Of a stretch of DNA of 64,000 nt, positions 47,889-59,799 are shown one piece after another. Source of the stretch: Dermatemys mawii (lineage: Eukaryota; Chordata; Testudines; Dermatemydidae); the NCBI GenBank assembly GCA_007922305.1, contig ML677329.1, positions 338,271-402,270 on the forward strand, read 5' to 3'. Numbering within the stretch: the first letter of the stretch is position 1; each line of letters starts with the position of its first letter. A program made the translations under genes and the position numbers. Under the pieces are notes generated by a model. That model made no database searches and was not told the DNA's origin. It saw nothing but the letters and a program-made list of their open reading frames with translations.

Positions 47889-48521
47889 TATAACATGGCC
47901 AATTAATATGGCTTCCAATGTGTTAGTCTGCATCTGGATAGAGATTTCCAGCTGTGTTGAGCTAGCTCAGTTAAGATGATTGAAATACACACACCTTTTG
48001 CCCATCAGGACTGAGCCTATGAGTCTAACCCTGCAAGGAGTTTAGAGGCCTCAGCACTTCATAGAATCAGACCTTGAATTATACACAGATAAAAAACACC
48101 TGCTATATGCCTTTTTCATACAATCTCCACTTGAGATGACATCCAAAAGGAACTTTCCCACTGGGAAAATACTGGAACACGTGGGCTGGACCAGTCAACC
48201 TGGAAAAATATACAATTGGGGGTCGGATGAAAAAGCCTTAGTAACAAATTAAATGATTCTGTGTTATCAACATAACTATCATTTTCTTGATGGTACATAA
48301 AGAGGAATAAAATCAGGTTTATTCTTCCCGAGTTGATCCACCTCTGTGCTTATAACAATAATAAAGTCTTATTTTAGGACAAACCCCTGCAAGACATCCC
48401 ATTGGAGTTACTAACTCATTTTGTAAGCCAAGCAGGCTCTCAGAGAAGTAACCAGATATATCTTCTCCTTCTGTGTCCATATGTTCTGAAACATACTTAG
48501 TAAGAAGGTGATGTTTTACAC

Positions 48522-48753
48522 CAGGGGTCTCAAAGTCCCAGCCATCTGTGGCCCAGGAACCTCCCCACTGTGGCCTGCGGAGGAGAGACACATGCAGCCA
48601 TGCTGCTGGCAATGTCTGTTGCAGGCACCACCTCCGCAACTCCCATTGGCTGAGGGAGAGGGACAGAGATACCATCACTAGTCGACAGGCAGAGTCAGCT
48701 TTGGAGGCAGCATCATTAGTTGCAGGGCAGAATCAGCTTTTTTTTTACCTCTG
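48522..48753. mobile_element. hAT-type nonautonomous element, 232 bp
   Basis: Starts CAGGGGTCTCAAAG and ends TACCTCTG, whose inverse is CAGAGGTA. Both sides carry the 8-bp duplication TTTTACAC (48514-48521, 48754-48761). CAG...CTG ends with an 8-bp duplication are the hAT signature. The interior includes GTGGCCCAGGAACC and CCTGCGGAGGAGAG but no transposase. Confidence 0.85.
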
Positions 48754-49752
48754 TTTTACACAGTCACTCTTCTTACTATAACCACATAAAAGTTCAGCAG
48801 GAAAGGAAAAGAGAAAAACAGGGAATGTCTGCCAAGGTGAACAAAGAGCAAATTATGCACCCTGTTGATCTTGTGCATTATATACAGGAAAGACACGTAC
48901 TATTGATGGAAAGAGGGGAATAACAATACACTCTTCCAGCAGAGATAAGGATTCAGAGAACTCCATGCTTTTGTAATAGCTTTGCCCTCTCATAGTAGGA
49001 GAGTAAAAGTGAAGAATATACATAATATACATCCTATATATATCGCTGTATGTGTTACTACTAGTGCCCTTCATCTTTTCTCCCCCAAATGGTAGACCTA
49101 CTGCTTTGAGATAGGATGACACTCAGTTTAATGTTTCAATAGGGTGAAACTTCCAAAAACGGTGTCTTGTTTGTGCAGAGAAGCATCCCTTAGTGTTGAC
49201 CACAATGCAGTGTGTGTGTGTGTGTGGGGGATCATGGGGGCATTCAGCTCAAAAATAAGTTTTGATTAATGTTTATATAATGTATTTTTTCTCCTTGTAA
49301 AAATCTGTTCTCCTGTATTCACCACAAAAGCCCCAGAATACATCATTCTGGCAGATCACAGACACCAGATGAGTCAGCAATTGTAGCAGATTTCTGGTAT
49401 CTAGGATTCCTGACAATGATACTTGAGCTGGTCTCTAAAATTACTAGACTAGCAGTGGATTTTCACATTTTTTTTAATTTAAGTTATGTATATAATGACC
49501 TGCCTAGCCAGATTAGTTAGGGCATTAAAACACAGAAACCGGTGCCTACCTCAAAATTTAACTTTGCATGTCATCTTTTCAGGAGGAAAATTATATAGCG
49601 GTTTTGCCCTCTACTGGCCAAAGATATCTACTGGAGATCCTTCTTTATCTGCTCCACAGGCATTATAAAGCCTCAGGGTTTTAGCAGAAGTTTCTGCTCC
49701 TCTGCAATGCTGAGTGGATCTGTATAGAAGTTGATCCCTTTCTCCTTTCTGA

Positions 49753-49939
49753 CAGGTTTCAGAGAAGTAGCCATGTTAATCTGTATCCACAAAAAGAATG
49801 AGGAGTACTTGTGGCACCTTAGAGACTAACAAATTTATTTGAGCAAATTTATTTTTATTTTATTTTAAATTTATTTTTATTTATTTGCCCAAATAAATTT
49901 GTTAGTCTCTAAGGTGCCACAAGTACTCCTCGTTCTTTT
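49753..49939. mobile_element. Second Penelope-like foldback insertion
   Basis: Starts with a PLE 5'-block variant (TTTCAGAGAAGTAGCCATGT). Then an arm around GAGGAGTACTTGTGGCACCT is reversed after an AT-rich loop as AGGTGCCACAAGTACTCCTC, with one visible difference over roughly 48 bp. The loop is a run of ATTTATTTTTATTTTA-like words. TCCTTTCTGA flanks both ends (49743-49752, 49940-49949). GTGGCACCTT and AGACTAAC words link it to the other PLE copies, but the family is distinct, and it lacks the hammerhead-like block. Confidence 0.82.
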
Positions 49940-50305
49940 TCCTTTCTGAATCACCTCTGGTCCCTCCCAAAACTACAGCATGTGGAAGTGCAGAAAGCCC
50001 CTACAGAACTGAGCTCCACAGTGTTACAGACACTCTGCACAGACTCCCTCTTACCTAGTAACTCCTGTGTTGCATGGAACCAAATTTGCTTCATTGCACC
50101 GGAGGCTCTCTATGGCCATGGAAGTGGGATTCAGGCTTTGCCCCGATTTATTACTTTGGATTAACATTGGAAATGCTGAATCATTAATAGGAGGTTGTAG
50201 ACAACTTTATGCAAGTGATGTATTTATTATACATTATGCCCAGTGTTTCCAAAATGACTAGTGATTTGGGATGCCTCAATTTTGAGTGTTCAACTTCAGA
50301 CACCT

Positions 50306-50360
50306 TTAAAGGGGCCCAATTTTCAGAAAATGCTGTTCTCTGAAAATCAGACCCCTTTTA
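50306..50360. repeat. Palindromic foldback repeat
   Basis: AAAGGGGCCCAATTTTCAGA pairs with TCTGAAAATCAGACCCCTTT across a short loop. Similar in theme (TTTTCAGA ends) to 36711-36800. Confidence 0.65.
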
Positions 50361-52879
50361 GATGTCTCTAGTTGGTCATCTGAAATTATTAGTTACTTTG
50401 AAAAATCCTGGCCCATATAAATAAATGTGATGTGCTCATCACCAAAGGGATGCTGTACCAACAAAACTATACCAATGCTTAAAAGTCAGAAATAGGGCCC
50501 AGTGAACCAGCCACAGACCCCTCCCGTCTTCCTCCACCCAGCACGAATGTTGGCCCATCTATACAGAAGGATAGGTGAAAATAAAGGAAGTTAAACAGGC
50601 ATGAATAAAATTACCCAAGCTGGAAGGACTCAACAGATGCCAAATAAATGTAACTTCCTCATCATTGCAACTTGTCCTTTGCACAAAATCAGTATCACCG
50701 AGCCTGAGAAAATGATCCACTTAAAAATCTTTTCTAACAAGTCAATTGCATTTCTGGTAGCCCTCTACAATTAACCAGTACAACATCAGGGCACTGTAAC
50801 CCAAATCCCAAACAAGAACTACATTTAATTGATAAGTGAACCACTATTGCTCACATAATTGTCATTCATTTTCAAGGGTTTGGGTTGTTTTCCTCCCTCT
50901 TTCCTTTAACCTTTCTCCCACTCCCTTCTCACTTTGCTTCTCAAAAAGCCACAGCTGCAATAAAACTGTAGATGTGACTGAACATGTGTATACCTAGGAA
51001 CCGGTTACCTTAGTAACAGCAAGCAAAGCTCTCTAATATTATGCTGCCTTCATTTTCTCTCCTGTTCTTAGTTGTTTGCATAATAGATATGCATACTAAG
51101 TATTCAAATCAATATTGATTCCAGCTGAGTGAATAAGAAAGTTGGGTTGATTCTGCTCGTAAACTAACAAAAATCTACGAGTTGCCAAATACTCCCCAAA
51201 GAACAGGCAGGCACTTTGACAACATACCTTTGCTAAATTCAAAGCATCCATGTATCATTGCACCATCTACAGTACAGTACTATAGCCCTACTAATAATAG
51301 CAGTCACTGCATTTTGAGATGAAGTTCAGACATCTGCAACTTTGTAATTCTGTTCCACTTACAGCTCCATTAAACAGAGACCCTTTGAGGATTGGGATTC
51401 ACTTAAAAGATTTACATTATTAGTTTTATTATATGTTCAAGCAGTATCTAAACTGCATCAACAATTTGTGCTGTGCAATTGTCCATGATTAGTTACAGCT
51501 ATTTTATGCAAAGTCAAAGTAATAAATAATTTAGTGTGTTTGTAGTTTCCTGGTTAATGAACGATAATACACATAATTTGCAATGTACATCATTCAGTTA
51601 CTCAGAATGTAACACAAAAGATGTAGTGACATGATTAGTTTCACAGAGCACAGGAAGAACTATTTTAAGTTCTCCCATTATTTGTCCTCCATGCATTTCT
51701 AAAGTATATGCTGGTATATTTATGATATACAAATAAAAACTGTGTGTGTGCTTGCATCCGTCAATACATGCCTAAACCAAATGTCCAAAAAATGAGTATC
51801 TTGATGTAACAGGATTGCTAGGAACATAATACAAATCCAGAACAATCCTAGTGAGAGGTAACAAAGCAGCACTCATATAATAAGTCGACAATTGTTACAA
51901 ATCAAATGGCTTTGCTGGCATGAACAATAGTCTGTTGCTTATAGAGAACTTTAGATACAATCAATAGGACCTTTAAAAAACATCACTTTCTGTGCTGCTA
52001 TTACTTGCAGATTTTTAACTCCCTTATTTGGTTAGTGATCCTTTTTCCAAATGAACCAAACACCATCTGATTGATCCTCACAACATCCTGTGCAATATCA
52101 TCCCTATTTTACAGATGGAGAAATCAAAAGCTTACCCGTTTGATCCTGCTCCTATTGAAGTCAATAGGGGTAGCAGCCAGATTAAGCCCTAAATGACTTG
52201 CCCAAAGTCACAAAGGAGCATTTTTTCCCCAGAGCTGAGATTAAAGCTCTGGGGTTCCTTATTCCAGGTCTGTGGTAGGATCCCTGCACTGTGCCAGGCA
52301 AATGAGGCATTAAAAGGAACTCCGGCTCACACAGATGCTCCAGGAAGCGGCCATAGCAGCAGCTGCATGAAGAAGAGGAAGTCAGCAACTGTTTGGCCTT
52401 CTAAACCCAGAGCCATAGGTCTGAGTTAAAATCCCTCAAATTGGGGAATAGTGTGTTACATTTTGAGATTTTTAACTGAGTTCTGTGACTCAAATACAAC
52501 TCTGAGAAAAGGAGTTTGTGGTATTTGACTGACTGACTCCATCACATTTTTGCTGAATTGCTTTACCACTATACAACACCAGTTTTACAGATTATTAAAT
52601 GTTGTTCCTCTAGCTTGGCAAATTGGGAACATATCCAAGTATTCATAAGAATTCAGATAATTTACCAAAGTTCTGTAGTATTACAATTAAATATACAATT
52701 TTATTATGGGGGGGGTAGTCCAACTGCTTTGTGCAGATGATCAATAGTCTGATTACATGTGATTAATGGGTTCTTTATTTATTACATTTTATCACAGTGA
52801 GTAGATTATACATGGCCAAAAGAAAATCCCTGTCTTTATTCAATTGTTACCATTTTACATTCTATATGTGGATATGTAT
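50361..52879. other. Noncoding stretch
   Basis: One palindromic-family phrase (CTCCTATTGAAGTCAATAGG at about 52149) and otherwise unique sequence. No exon candidate stands out. Confidence 0.5.
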
Positions 52880-53060
52880 TAATACAGAGGAAGGATGGTC
52901 TTGTGGTAGATGCACTGGACTGGGACTCAGGAGATCTGGTCCTCTTTCTGGTACTGCCACAGATGTTCACTTAAATTCTCTGTGCCCCAATTTCCTATCT
53001 GTAAATGGGATATTACTACTTCCCTAACTCACAGCGCTATTGCAAGAATAAACAAACATC
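52880..53060 (+). mobile_element. MIR-type (CORE) SINE
   Basis: Well preserved: GGATGGTCTTGTGGTAGATG and CACTGGACTGGGACTCAGGA (tRNA-related head), CTCTGTGCCCCAATTTCCTA and TCTGTAAATGGGATATTACT (core and tail), then CTAACTCACAGCGCTATTGC. The plus-strand frame inside is incidental. Confidence 0.82.
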
Positions 53061-56005
53061 TGTGAGACATTCAGCTACAGCAGTGATGGATGCCAACATT
53101 ATTGGGTAGCACCTCCAGATGACAAACAGTGGAATAGAGAACAAGTAGGACCAACTGAACACTCAGCTATAACAGAGCTAGGAATTGAATCCCTAGACAC
53201 AACACATGACTTACACCCCAACCCTGCCTTCTCTACAGACACAGAATTTTAACAGTTTTAGAGCACCATTAATACATTGGATCATTTATATTAACATTTA
53301 AAGATATGATGTGTGGCCTGACGGATTGGAATTTTGATTAGTTTCTGAGGCCTGTCAAGTAAATCATTTGATAAGCTACCCACCCATGAAAAACGGTTAT
53401 TGACCTTGATCAGTTTAAATAAGGTGAGATTTTGTTATGCTGGACATCAGAGTTTGTAGCAAGGAAGATGCTTCATAGAACTTTACGAACATTTTAAACA
53501 TTATTTTCTTTAATGTTATTGATGAGTTGTATGGAGAAGTGAGGGTGTGGGAGCATTCACAGGAAAGTTAAACTAAACTCATTGTCAGTTCTTTGGGGAA
53601 AGGACTTGACTATGTGTTTGTAGTGAGTGCATCACAATGGGCTCCACTCCTGGTTGGGACCACTGGGCACTAGTGTAATACAAATAACTGACTAGAATAT
53701 AGGAATAAATCCTTCAATTCCTGTGTGGGCAAACTCCCCTGGACCTCAGTCATAGTGATAATATTTTAATTTGCCTTAGGAGACAGCCCGTCTGCGAGAA
53801 TGTGATTGGTTTATTTGGCAACCTTCAAGAACCAGTTTAAATTCCAATTTAAGCTAGGCTCCCTAGTGTGTTCTTAAAAATTAGTGTAACTGATGCAATT
53901 TGTAACCCCAACACAGATGTTAGTTGTGCAAGATAAAACACTGTGGCACAATAGGTGTCATTCATGGGAAAAACAACATTAAGATAGTAAAAGCAAAAGA
54001 ACTAAGTAGAGATAATAAAGACAGTGAAAAAGTCAAGTTGTATTATTTTGAAAAATGGACTGGCAGTGTTTTTTACCTCCAAAAAACCCAAACAAAAACA
54101 CCCAACCCCACAATTTAGGGTTGCCCCATTTGTGGTTGAGCCATGAATAGATTATTCTAAATAATAAAAGGCATTGTGCAAAAACACGGAAGATGGTAAT
54201 ATTCTCCACCAAAAAAACCAAAACAACCTCGGGTAGAGATTCCAGGTAGAGTTAGACAGTACACACCACTGGAAAAACAAAAAGGTGAAAAGAGGGCTAC
54301 ATCTCTGTTTTGAGATAGTCTTCCTAAATACATCTCCAATACAGAGAATCCTCTTATTGCAGTGGCAAGGCACAAGAAGAACCATTACAAAATTTAATCT
54401 TAAAAAAATATGTAAGCAATTCTGACAAACTTACATCTACTCTTCCCATGGAAGAGCAGATGGCTCATAGTTGATCTGTGCATATAAGCACTGGTTCATT
54501 TGCAGTCAGTGGCAAATTCCTGTTGATTTCTTCAGAAAGAACATGTGATGGAATCCTGACACCCCTCCACCTCCCATTGAAGTTAATGTCAATGGGAGTT
54601 TTAACATTGATTTAAATGGAGTTAGGAGCTCAGCAAGGGCATATGATATAGCTAAGCAGGACTCTAAATAAAATAAATGAAAAAACCCCCCCACTATTTC
54701 TTGTTTAAGGCTCAGTCTAATGTAAAAATGGAGAAGAATTAAGAGGTAAGGTAGATTCCACTTGTTTTTTAAAAAAATCAGTGGCACTAAAGATGGGTAC
54801 ATGATTTATTTTACAGACCATTGCCATCTCAGCCCTGTGCGAAATGGGAAAGGTTGAGTGAAAGGAAAGGGTATCTCTGTTTTATAATGAAACGTTTTAC
54901 CAGGCAGAAAATTAAACATTTTATATGTTTGTTAGGATTTTTAATAGTCTGAAAGCTGCAAATAAGAGAACTTCTGACTATTTGTGAAACTCAGAGGCTG
55001 ATTTGATTTTGTGTGAGGAAGATTTAAAACACACTGGTTCTTAGCACATCTCCTTATCCCCTTGCACAATAGCCTTGAACCACTAGTCATGTTCTCTTCT
55101 CTCTGTCCATTTTCTCTCTCTAGTCTCAATTTTTCACTTATCTTGTATTTTTTCTGCATATTTTTGTCACTATTTTAATCTCCTAATTTTTGCACCCTTT
55201 TCACTCTCCCCACTTATTCCACAGATAGCTACTTCTAAATCCTGCTTGGGGTGTGGGCACATCCACTGAGGCACGTACTCAACTCTGTGGCTGAGTTGAA
55301 TGGTGGGGGAACAAAGGACAGAAGCTTGTTCCAACAAACAGTCGCCTGAGCCTCCTGGAGCCATATTAGAGGATGCCATAGGAACAAGCACGCAGTGAGA
55401 AAACAAATTGTGGAATTCTATGTTCGGGAAACTTTCCTTGCTTCTCTTGCTCTGCTTCATTCCTCTCTGAAACAGTCTGATCCCATCCCCAGAGTGGTAA
55501 ATTCTGTATTATCTAATGTCATCTCCTTTTTTAGTATTTTCCCCATGCCCTTCTCTTATTTGGTTCCCTCTTCTCCATGACTGTATAACACTGGCTGTCA
55601 ATAATGGCAGAAATGTGTGGCTTGGTGTTGCATCATGAACCATCATCGCTACATACAGCAGAAATATACTGATATCACCAGCACAGTGCGTATGACTAGT
55701 ACGAACACCTACATTGCTCCTGTAATTTTGCCAGCAACACTATCTATGGGCACAGAAAATAGATGCATTTTACTGGCTTAATGTATTTAAATAGATTATG
55801 CTGATATTTTAGGACTGTACCTCTATTTTTAAAACAAGTTGTTCACCCTTCTGATTGCAACTAGCACTGTTCACGCTTTATAGATCAATGAGTTAGTGTC
55901 TTATGTGCTCTGCAATCAGACACAACAATAAAGCACAAACAAGGTGTGAACTTCTCTTTACATCAATGGAGAGAGAACTTCAAAGACTAGGGCTGATCTT
56001 TCATA
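53061..56005. other. Noncoding stretch before the hAT element and PLE
   Basis: Only the CCCATTGA palindrome at 54555 and C/T-rich tracts near 55080-55200 were noted. Frames are not gene-like. Confidence 0.5.
54555..54625. repeat. Short palindromic repeat (CCCATTGA/TCAATGGG)
   Basis: CTCCCATTGAAGTTAATG is followed by TCAATGGGAGTTTTAACA, a compact inverted pair from the recurrent CCCATTGAAGTCAATGGG family. Confidence 0.5.
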
Positions 56006-56013
56006 TGTTTAAC

Positions 56014-56213
56014 CAGGGGCGGCTCTAAGGTTTTTGCCACCCCAAGCGCGGAAGTTCCGCAGCACGCCTGAGGGAGGTCCACGGGTTCCGCAGCCTTGTC
56101 ATCTCTGCGGATCTCCTGAAGACAGCCTGACTGCCGCCCTGATGGTGAAAGTCAGGCCGCCCTCTGCAGTTTACTGCCCCAGGCATGCACTTGGAGCACT
56201 GGAGCCGGCCCCG
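56014..56213. mobile_element. hAT-type nonautonomous element, 200 bp
   Basis: Starts CAGGGGCGGCTCTAAG and ends GAGCCGGCCCCG, whose inverse matches the start with few changes. TGTTTAAC (56006-56013) and CGTTTAAC (56214-56221) form an 8-bp duplication with one mismatch. The body is GC-rich (GCCACCCCAAGCGCGG, GCCGCCCTCTGCAG). No transposase, so it depends on a hAT enzyme in trans. Confidence 0.82.
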
Positions 56214-56345
56214 CGTTTAACCATTATTCTGTCCAAAACCGAAACCCACAGCTTGAGCTGTAGAAATAAAAATATGTTATAAAATATTTCATACTGTCAA
56301 CCTACAATGCAATGTGAAATATTTAAGTGTACCAGATTGTATCTT

Positions 56346-56862
56346 GCATGTTGTCAAGAATCAGATGGGTAGCCGTGTTAGTCTGGAATTGCAGAAGTGA
56401 CAAAGAGTCCTGTGGCACCTTAAAGACTAACTAAAATTTTTTTAGAGCATAAGCTTTTGTGGGCTAATACCCACTTAGTCGGATGCATGCAGTGGAAGTG
56501 TCCAGGGGCAGGTATAAATAGGTAGGCAAGAACCAGGTGGGAGATAACAAGGTTAGTCCAATCAGGCTGAACCAGCTTGTTATCTCTAATCAGGGAGGGT
56601 GAGGTGTTCCTCTAGCAGTTGAACTGGAGGTGTGAATAGCGAGAGAAGAGAAGCTGCTTTTTTAGTTAGCTAGCCATTCAAAATCTCTATTCAGTCCCAA
56701 ACTGATTGTGTCAAATTTGCAAATGAATTGCAGCTCTGCAGTCTCTCTTTGCAGTCTGGACTGGAAGTTTTTTTGGGGCAAAATGCTGACCTTTAAATCT
56801 TCTATGGTGTGTCCGGTGAGGTTGAAGTGCTCTCCTACAGGTTTTTGAATATTGCCATTCAG
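56346..56862 (-). repeat. Inverted left arm of the PLE
   Basis: 56346-56405 is the reverse complement of 56911-56970 (the element's 5' start, including the first ATG). 56397-56862 is the reverse complement of about 59384-59844 (endonuclease C-terminus plus 3' terminal repeat). A minus-strand frame at 56662-56871 therefore repeats the GIY-YIG tail (KPVGEHFNLTGHTIEDLKVS). Differences from the 3' copy are scattered, for example SILPQKNF against SILQQQNF. The spacer 56863-56910 holds shuffled short pieces (CCATTCAGAT, CAGATATCAGGACTCT), suggesting template jumps. Confidence 0.88.
56446..56484 (-). ncRNA. Decayed hammerhead-like core in PLE left arm
   Basis: On the minus strand CCGACTA replaces CCGACGA and ACAAAAGC replaces ACGAAAGC, so two positions of the catalytic core are lost, while stem II GTGGG/CCCAC and the GC-TTAT-GC stem remain. 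Confidence 0.45.
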
Positions 56863-57713
56863 ATATGCCATTCAGATGGCACAATATTGCCATTGTCAGA
56901 TATCAGGACTCTCTGTCACTTCTGCAATTCCAGACTAACACGGCTACCCCTCTGATTCTTGACAACATGCAAGGCACTGCATTTAGCGGTATGGAGTGGA
57001 AATCCATCAACCTCATGAAGAAACTTGCACAAATACAGACAGATATCATCTTTCTCTCCAAATGCAAACGGATAGACATCATACCAAATGGACTGAAGGT
57101 GAAAAATCTATTGCTTTCTACATACTGCACAGACTACAGTGAGAGATTATGCCAGACACTATCTAAGAAACTGAGGAACCACCTGATCAGCATCCTGTAC
57201 AGCAAACAGGAAAACATCAAAAAAGAGCTTTCCAACCTGGAGACCTTGATAAACAACCAACCCTTCACACAAACAGACTTCACTAAAATAAGACAGGAGA
57301 TCTATATTACACACTTCACCTCTCTACAAAAGAAAAAGGACTGCAAGCTATCTAAAATCCTGCCTGCCACATGGGGCCACAGCAGTGGTACCCCTAACTC
57401 ACCCAGCAGTATCGTCAATCTATCCAGCTACATACTCAGCCCGGCAGAAGAGTCTGTCCTATCTCGAGGACTCTCATTCTGCCCCAGCACCCCCACAAAC
57501 ATGATACAATTCTGCGGTGATCTGGAAGCCTACTTTTGCCATCTCTGACTCAAAGAATACTTTCAAGACTACATAGAACAGCGCACTGATACACAGACAC
57601 CATCCCACCAGCAGCACAAGAAGAACAACTCCACATGGACTCCCCCTGAGGGTCGAAATGACAGTCTGGACTTATACATAGAATGCTTCCGCCGACGTGC
57701 ACAGGCAGAAATT

Positions 57714-58691
57714 ATGGAAAAACAACATCGCCTGCCTCACAACCTAAGTCGAGCAGAACGCAATGCTATCCACAGCCTCAGAAACAACCCTGACATCATA
57801 ATCAAAGAGGCTGATAAAGGAGGTGCTGTTGTCATCATGGACAGGTCTGACTACCAAAAGGAGGCTACCAGACAACTCTCCAACACCAATTTCTACAGGC
57901 CACTTCCCTCAGATCCCACTGAAGAATATACTAAGAAACTGCACCATCTACTCAGGACACTCCCTACACTAACACAGGAACAAATTAACATACCCTTAGA
58001 ACCCCGACCGGGGCTATTCTATCTTTTACCCAAGATCCACAAACCTGGAAATCCTGGACGCCCCATCATCTCGGGTATTGGCACTCTCACTGAAGGACTG
58101 TCTGGATATGTGGACACTGTACTCAGACCCTACGCCACCAGCACTCCCAGCTATCTCCGTGACACCACCGACTTCCTGAGAAACCTACAATGCATTGGTG
58201 ACCTTACAGAAAACACCATCCTAGCCACCATGGATGTAGAGGCTCTCTACACAAACATCCCACACAAAGATGGAATACATGCTGTCAGGAATAGTATCCC
58301 TGATGATGCCACAGCACAAGTGGTTGCTGAGCTCTGTGACTTTATCCTCACACACAATTACTTCAAATTTGGTGACAATATATACCTCCAGACCAGTGGC
58401 ACCGCTATGGGCACCCGCATGGCCCCACAGTATGCCAACATCTTTATGGCTGACCTGGAACAACGCTTCCTCAAATCTCGTTCACTCACGCCCCTCCTCT
58501 ATCTACGCTACATTGATGACATCTTCATCATCTGGACCCATGGGAAAGAAACTCTGGAAGAATTCCACCATGATTTCAACAGCTTCCACCCCACCATCCA
58601 CCTCAGCCTGGACCAGTCTACATGGGAGGTCCACTTCCTGGACACCACGGTGCAAATTAATGACGGCCACATCAACACCACCCTATACTGA
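57714..58691 (+). pseudogene. PLE reverse transcriptase domain segment
   Basis: Numbering from the Met at 57714: KEADKGGAVVIMDRSDY at 31-47; YLLPKIHKPGNPGRPIIS at 103-120 (motif 2 region); TMDVEALYTNIPH at 162-174 (motif A with catalytic Asp); TSGTAMGTRMAPQYANIF at 217-234 (motif B); LRYIDDIFIIW at 254-264 (motif C, catalytic YIDD). KEADKGG with LPKIHKPG and the YTNIP form of motif A are PLE hallmarks and separate it from the CR1 RTs in this window. All catalytic residues are present. The frame ends at a TGA at 58689-58691 and continues beyond it. The true domain begins upstream, since 57549-57713 is open in the same frame. Confidence 0.93.
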
Positions 58692-59057
58692 AAACCTACC
58701 GACAGCTATGCCTACCTTCATGCCACCAGCTTCCACCCCGGGCACACCACACGATCCGTTGTCTACAGCCAAGCACTGAGGTACAATCGTATTTGCTCCA
58801 ACCCCTCAGACAGAGACCAACACCTACAAGATCTCCACCAAGCTTTCTCAAAACTACAATACCCGCACAAGGAAATAAGGACACAGATCAACAGAGCCAG
58901 ATGTGTACCCAGAAGCCTGCTGCTGCAAGACAAGCCCAAGAAAGAAAACAACAGAACACCACTGGCCATCACCTACAGTCCTCAGTTAAAGCCTCTCCAA
59001 CGCATCATCAGTGATCTACAACCCATCCTGGACAACAATCCCTCACTTTCACAGGCC

Positions 59058-59654
59058 TTGGGAGGCAGGCCAGTCCTGGCCTACAGACAACCTGCCAACC
59101 TCAAGCATATTCTCACCAGCAACAGCACACCGCGCCATAACAACTCTAACTCAGGAACCAATCCATGCAATAAACCTCGATGCCAACTCTGCCCACACAT
59201 CTACACCAGCAACACCATCACAGGACCAAACCAGATCAACCACACCATCACTGGTTCATTCACCTGCACATCTACTAATGTAATATACGCCATTATGTGC
59301 CAGCAATGTCCCTCTGCTATGTACATGGGCCAAACTGGACAGTCCCTACGAAAAAGGATAAATGGACACAAATCAGATATCAGGAATGGCAATATTCAAA
59401 AACCTGTAGGAGAGCACTTCAACCTCACCGGACACACCATAGAAGATTTAAAGGTCAGCATTTTGCAGCAACAAAACTTCCAGTCCAGACTGCAAAGAGA
59501 GACTGCAGAGCTGCAATTAATTTGCAAATTTGACACAATCAGTTTGGGACTGAATAGAGATTTTGAATGGCTAGCTAACTACAAAAGCAGCTTCTCTTCT
59601 CTCGCTATTCACACCTCCAGTTCAACTGCTAGAGGAACACCTCACCCTCCCTGA
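59058..59654 (+). pseudogene. PLE GIY-YIG endonuclease segment
   Basis: The frame continues from the RT region after the second TGA. Landmarks from the Met at 59058: a Cys cluster CNKPRCQLC at about 36-44, then VIYAIMCQQCPSAMYMGQTG at about 75-94, SLRKRINGHKSD at about 96-107, and VGEHFNLTGHTIEDL at about 117-131. The spacing of Tyr, GQT, Arg and His matches the GIY-YIG nuclease of endonuclease-bearing PLEs, which makes the first-strand nick. The C-terminal 70 residues are duplicated in the inverted left arm. The first Met is internal, not a real start. Confidence 0.88.
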
Positions 59655-59761
59655 TTAGAGATAATAAGCTGGTTCAGCCTGATTGGACTAACCTTGTTAT
59701 CTCCCACCTAGTTCTTGCCTACCTATTTATACCTGCCCCTGGATACTTCCACTGCATGCAT

Positions 59762-59799
59762 CCGACGAAGTGGGTATTAGCCCACGAAAGCTTATGCTC
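59762..59799 (+). ncRNA. Hammerhead-ribozyme-like core in PLE 3' terminal repeat
   Basis: CCGACGA (59762-59768), one extra A, stem II GTGGG (59770-59774) with CCCAC (59781-59785), loop TATTAG, GAAA (59786-59789), stem III GC/GC around TTAT, then TC (59798-59799) as predicted cleavage dinucleotide. Missing or odd: C in place of U4, the additional A, and no clear stem I. Hammerheads with tiny stem III are known from PLEs and can work as dimers; whether this one is active is unknown. Confidence 0.5.

Larger units (their letters stand above)
56967..59654 (+). pseudogene. PLE reverse transcriptase-endonuclease ORF, two in-frame TGA codons
   Basis: One frame runs from the ATG at 56967 (MQGTAFSGMEWKS) to the stop after 59651, about 895 codons, broken only by TGA at 57546-57548 and 58689-58691. 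No frameshift is needed, as segments 56865-57548, 57714-58691 and 59058-59654 share the frame. The N-terminal part is Lys/Leu-rich and helical (56967-57545). RT occupies 57714-58688 and GIY-YIG follows. In the family this protein nicks target DNA and copies the RNA in place. Both stops could derive from CGA by CpG decay (inference). ATG 56967 is preferred over 56865, as the latter lies in the spacer and terminal repeat. Confidence 0.9.

Noticed and set aside
57714..58691. Telomerase-like host gene
   Set aside because: The RT resembles the PLE branch related to telomerase, but lies in an element with target duplication, terminal repeats and a GIY-YIG nuclease.
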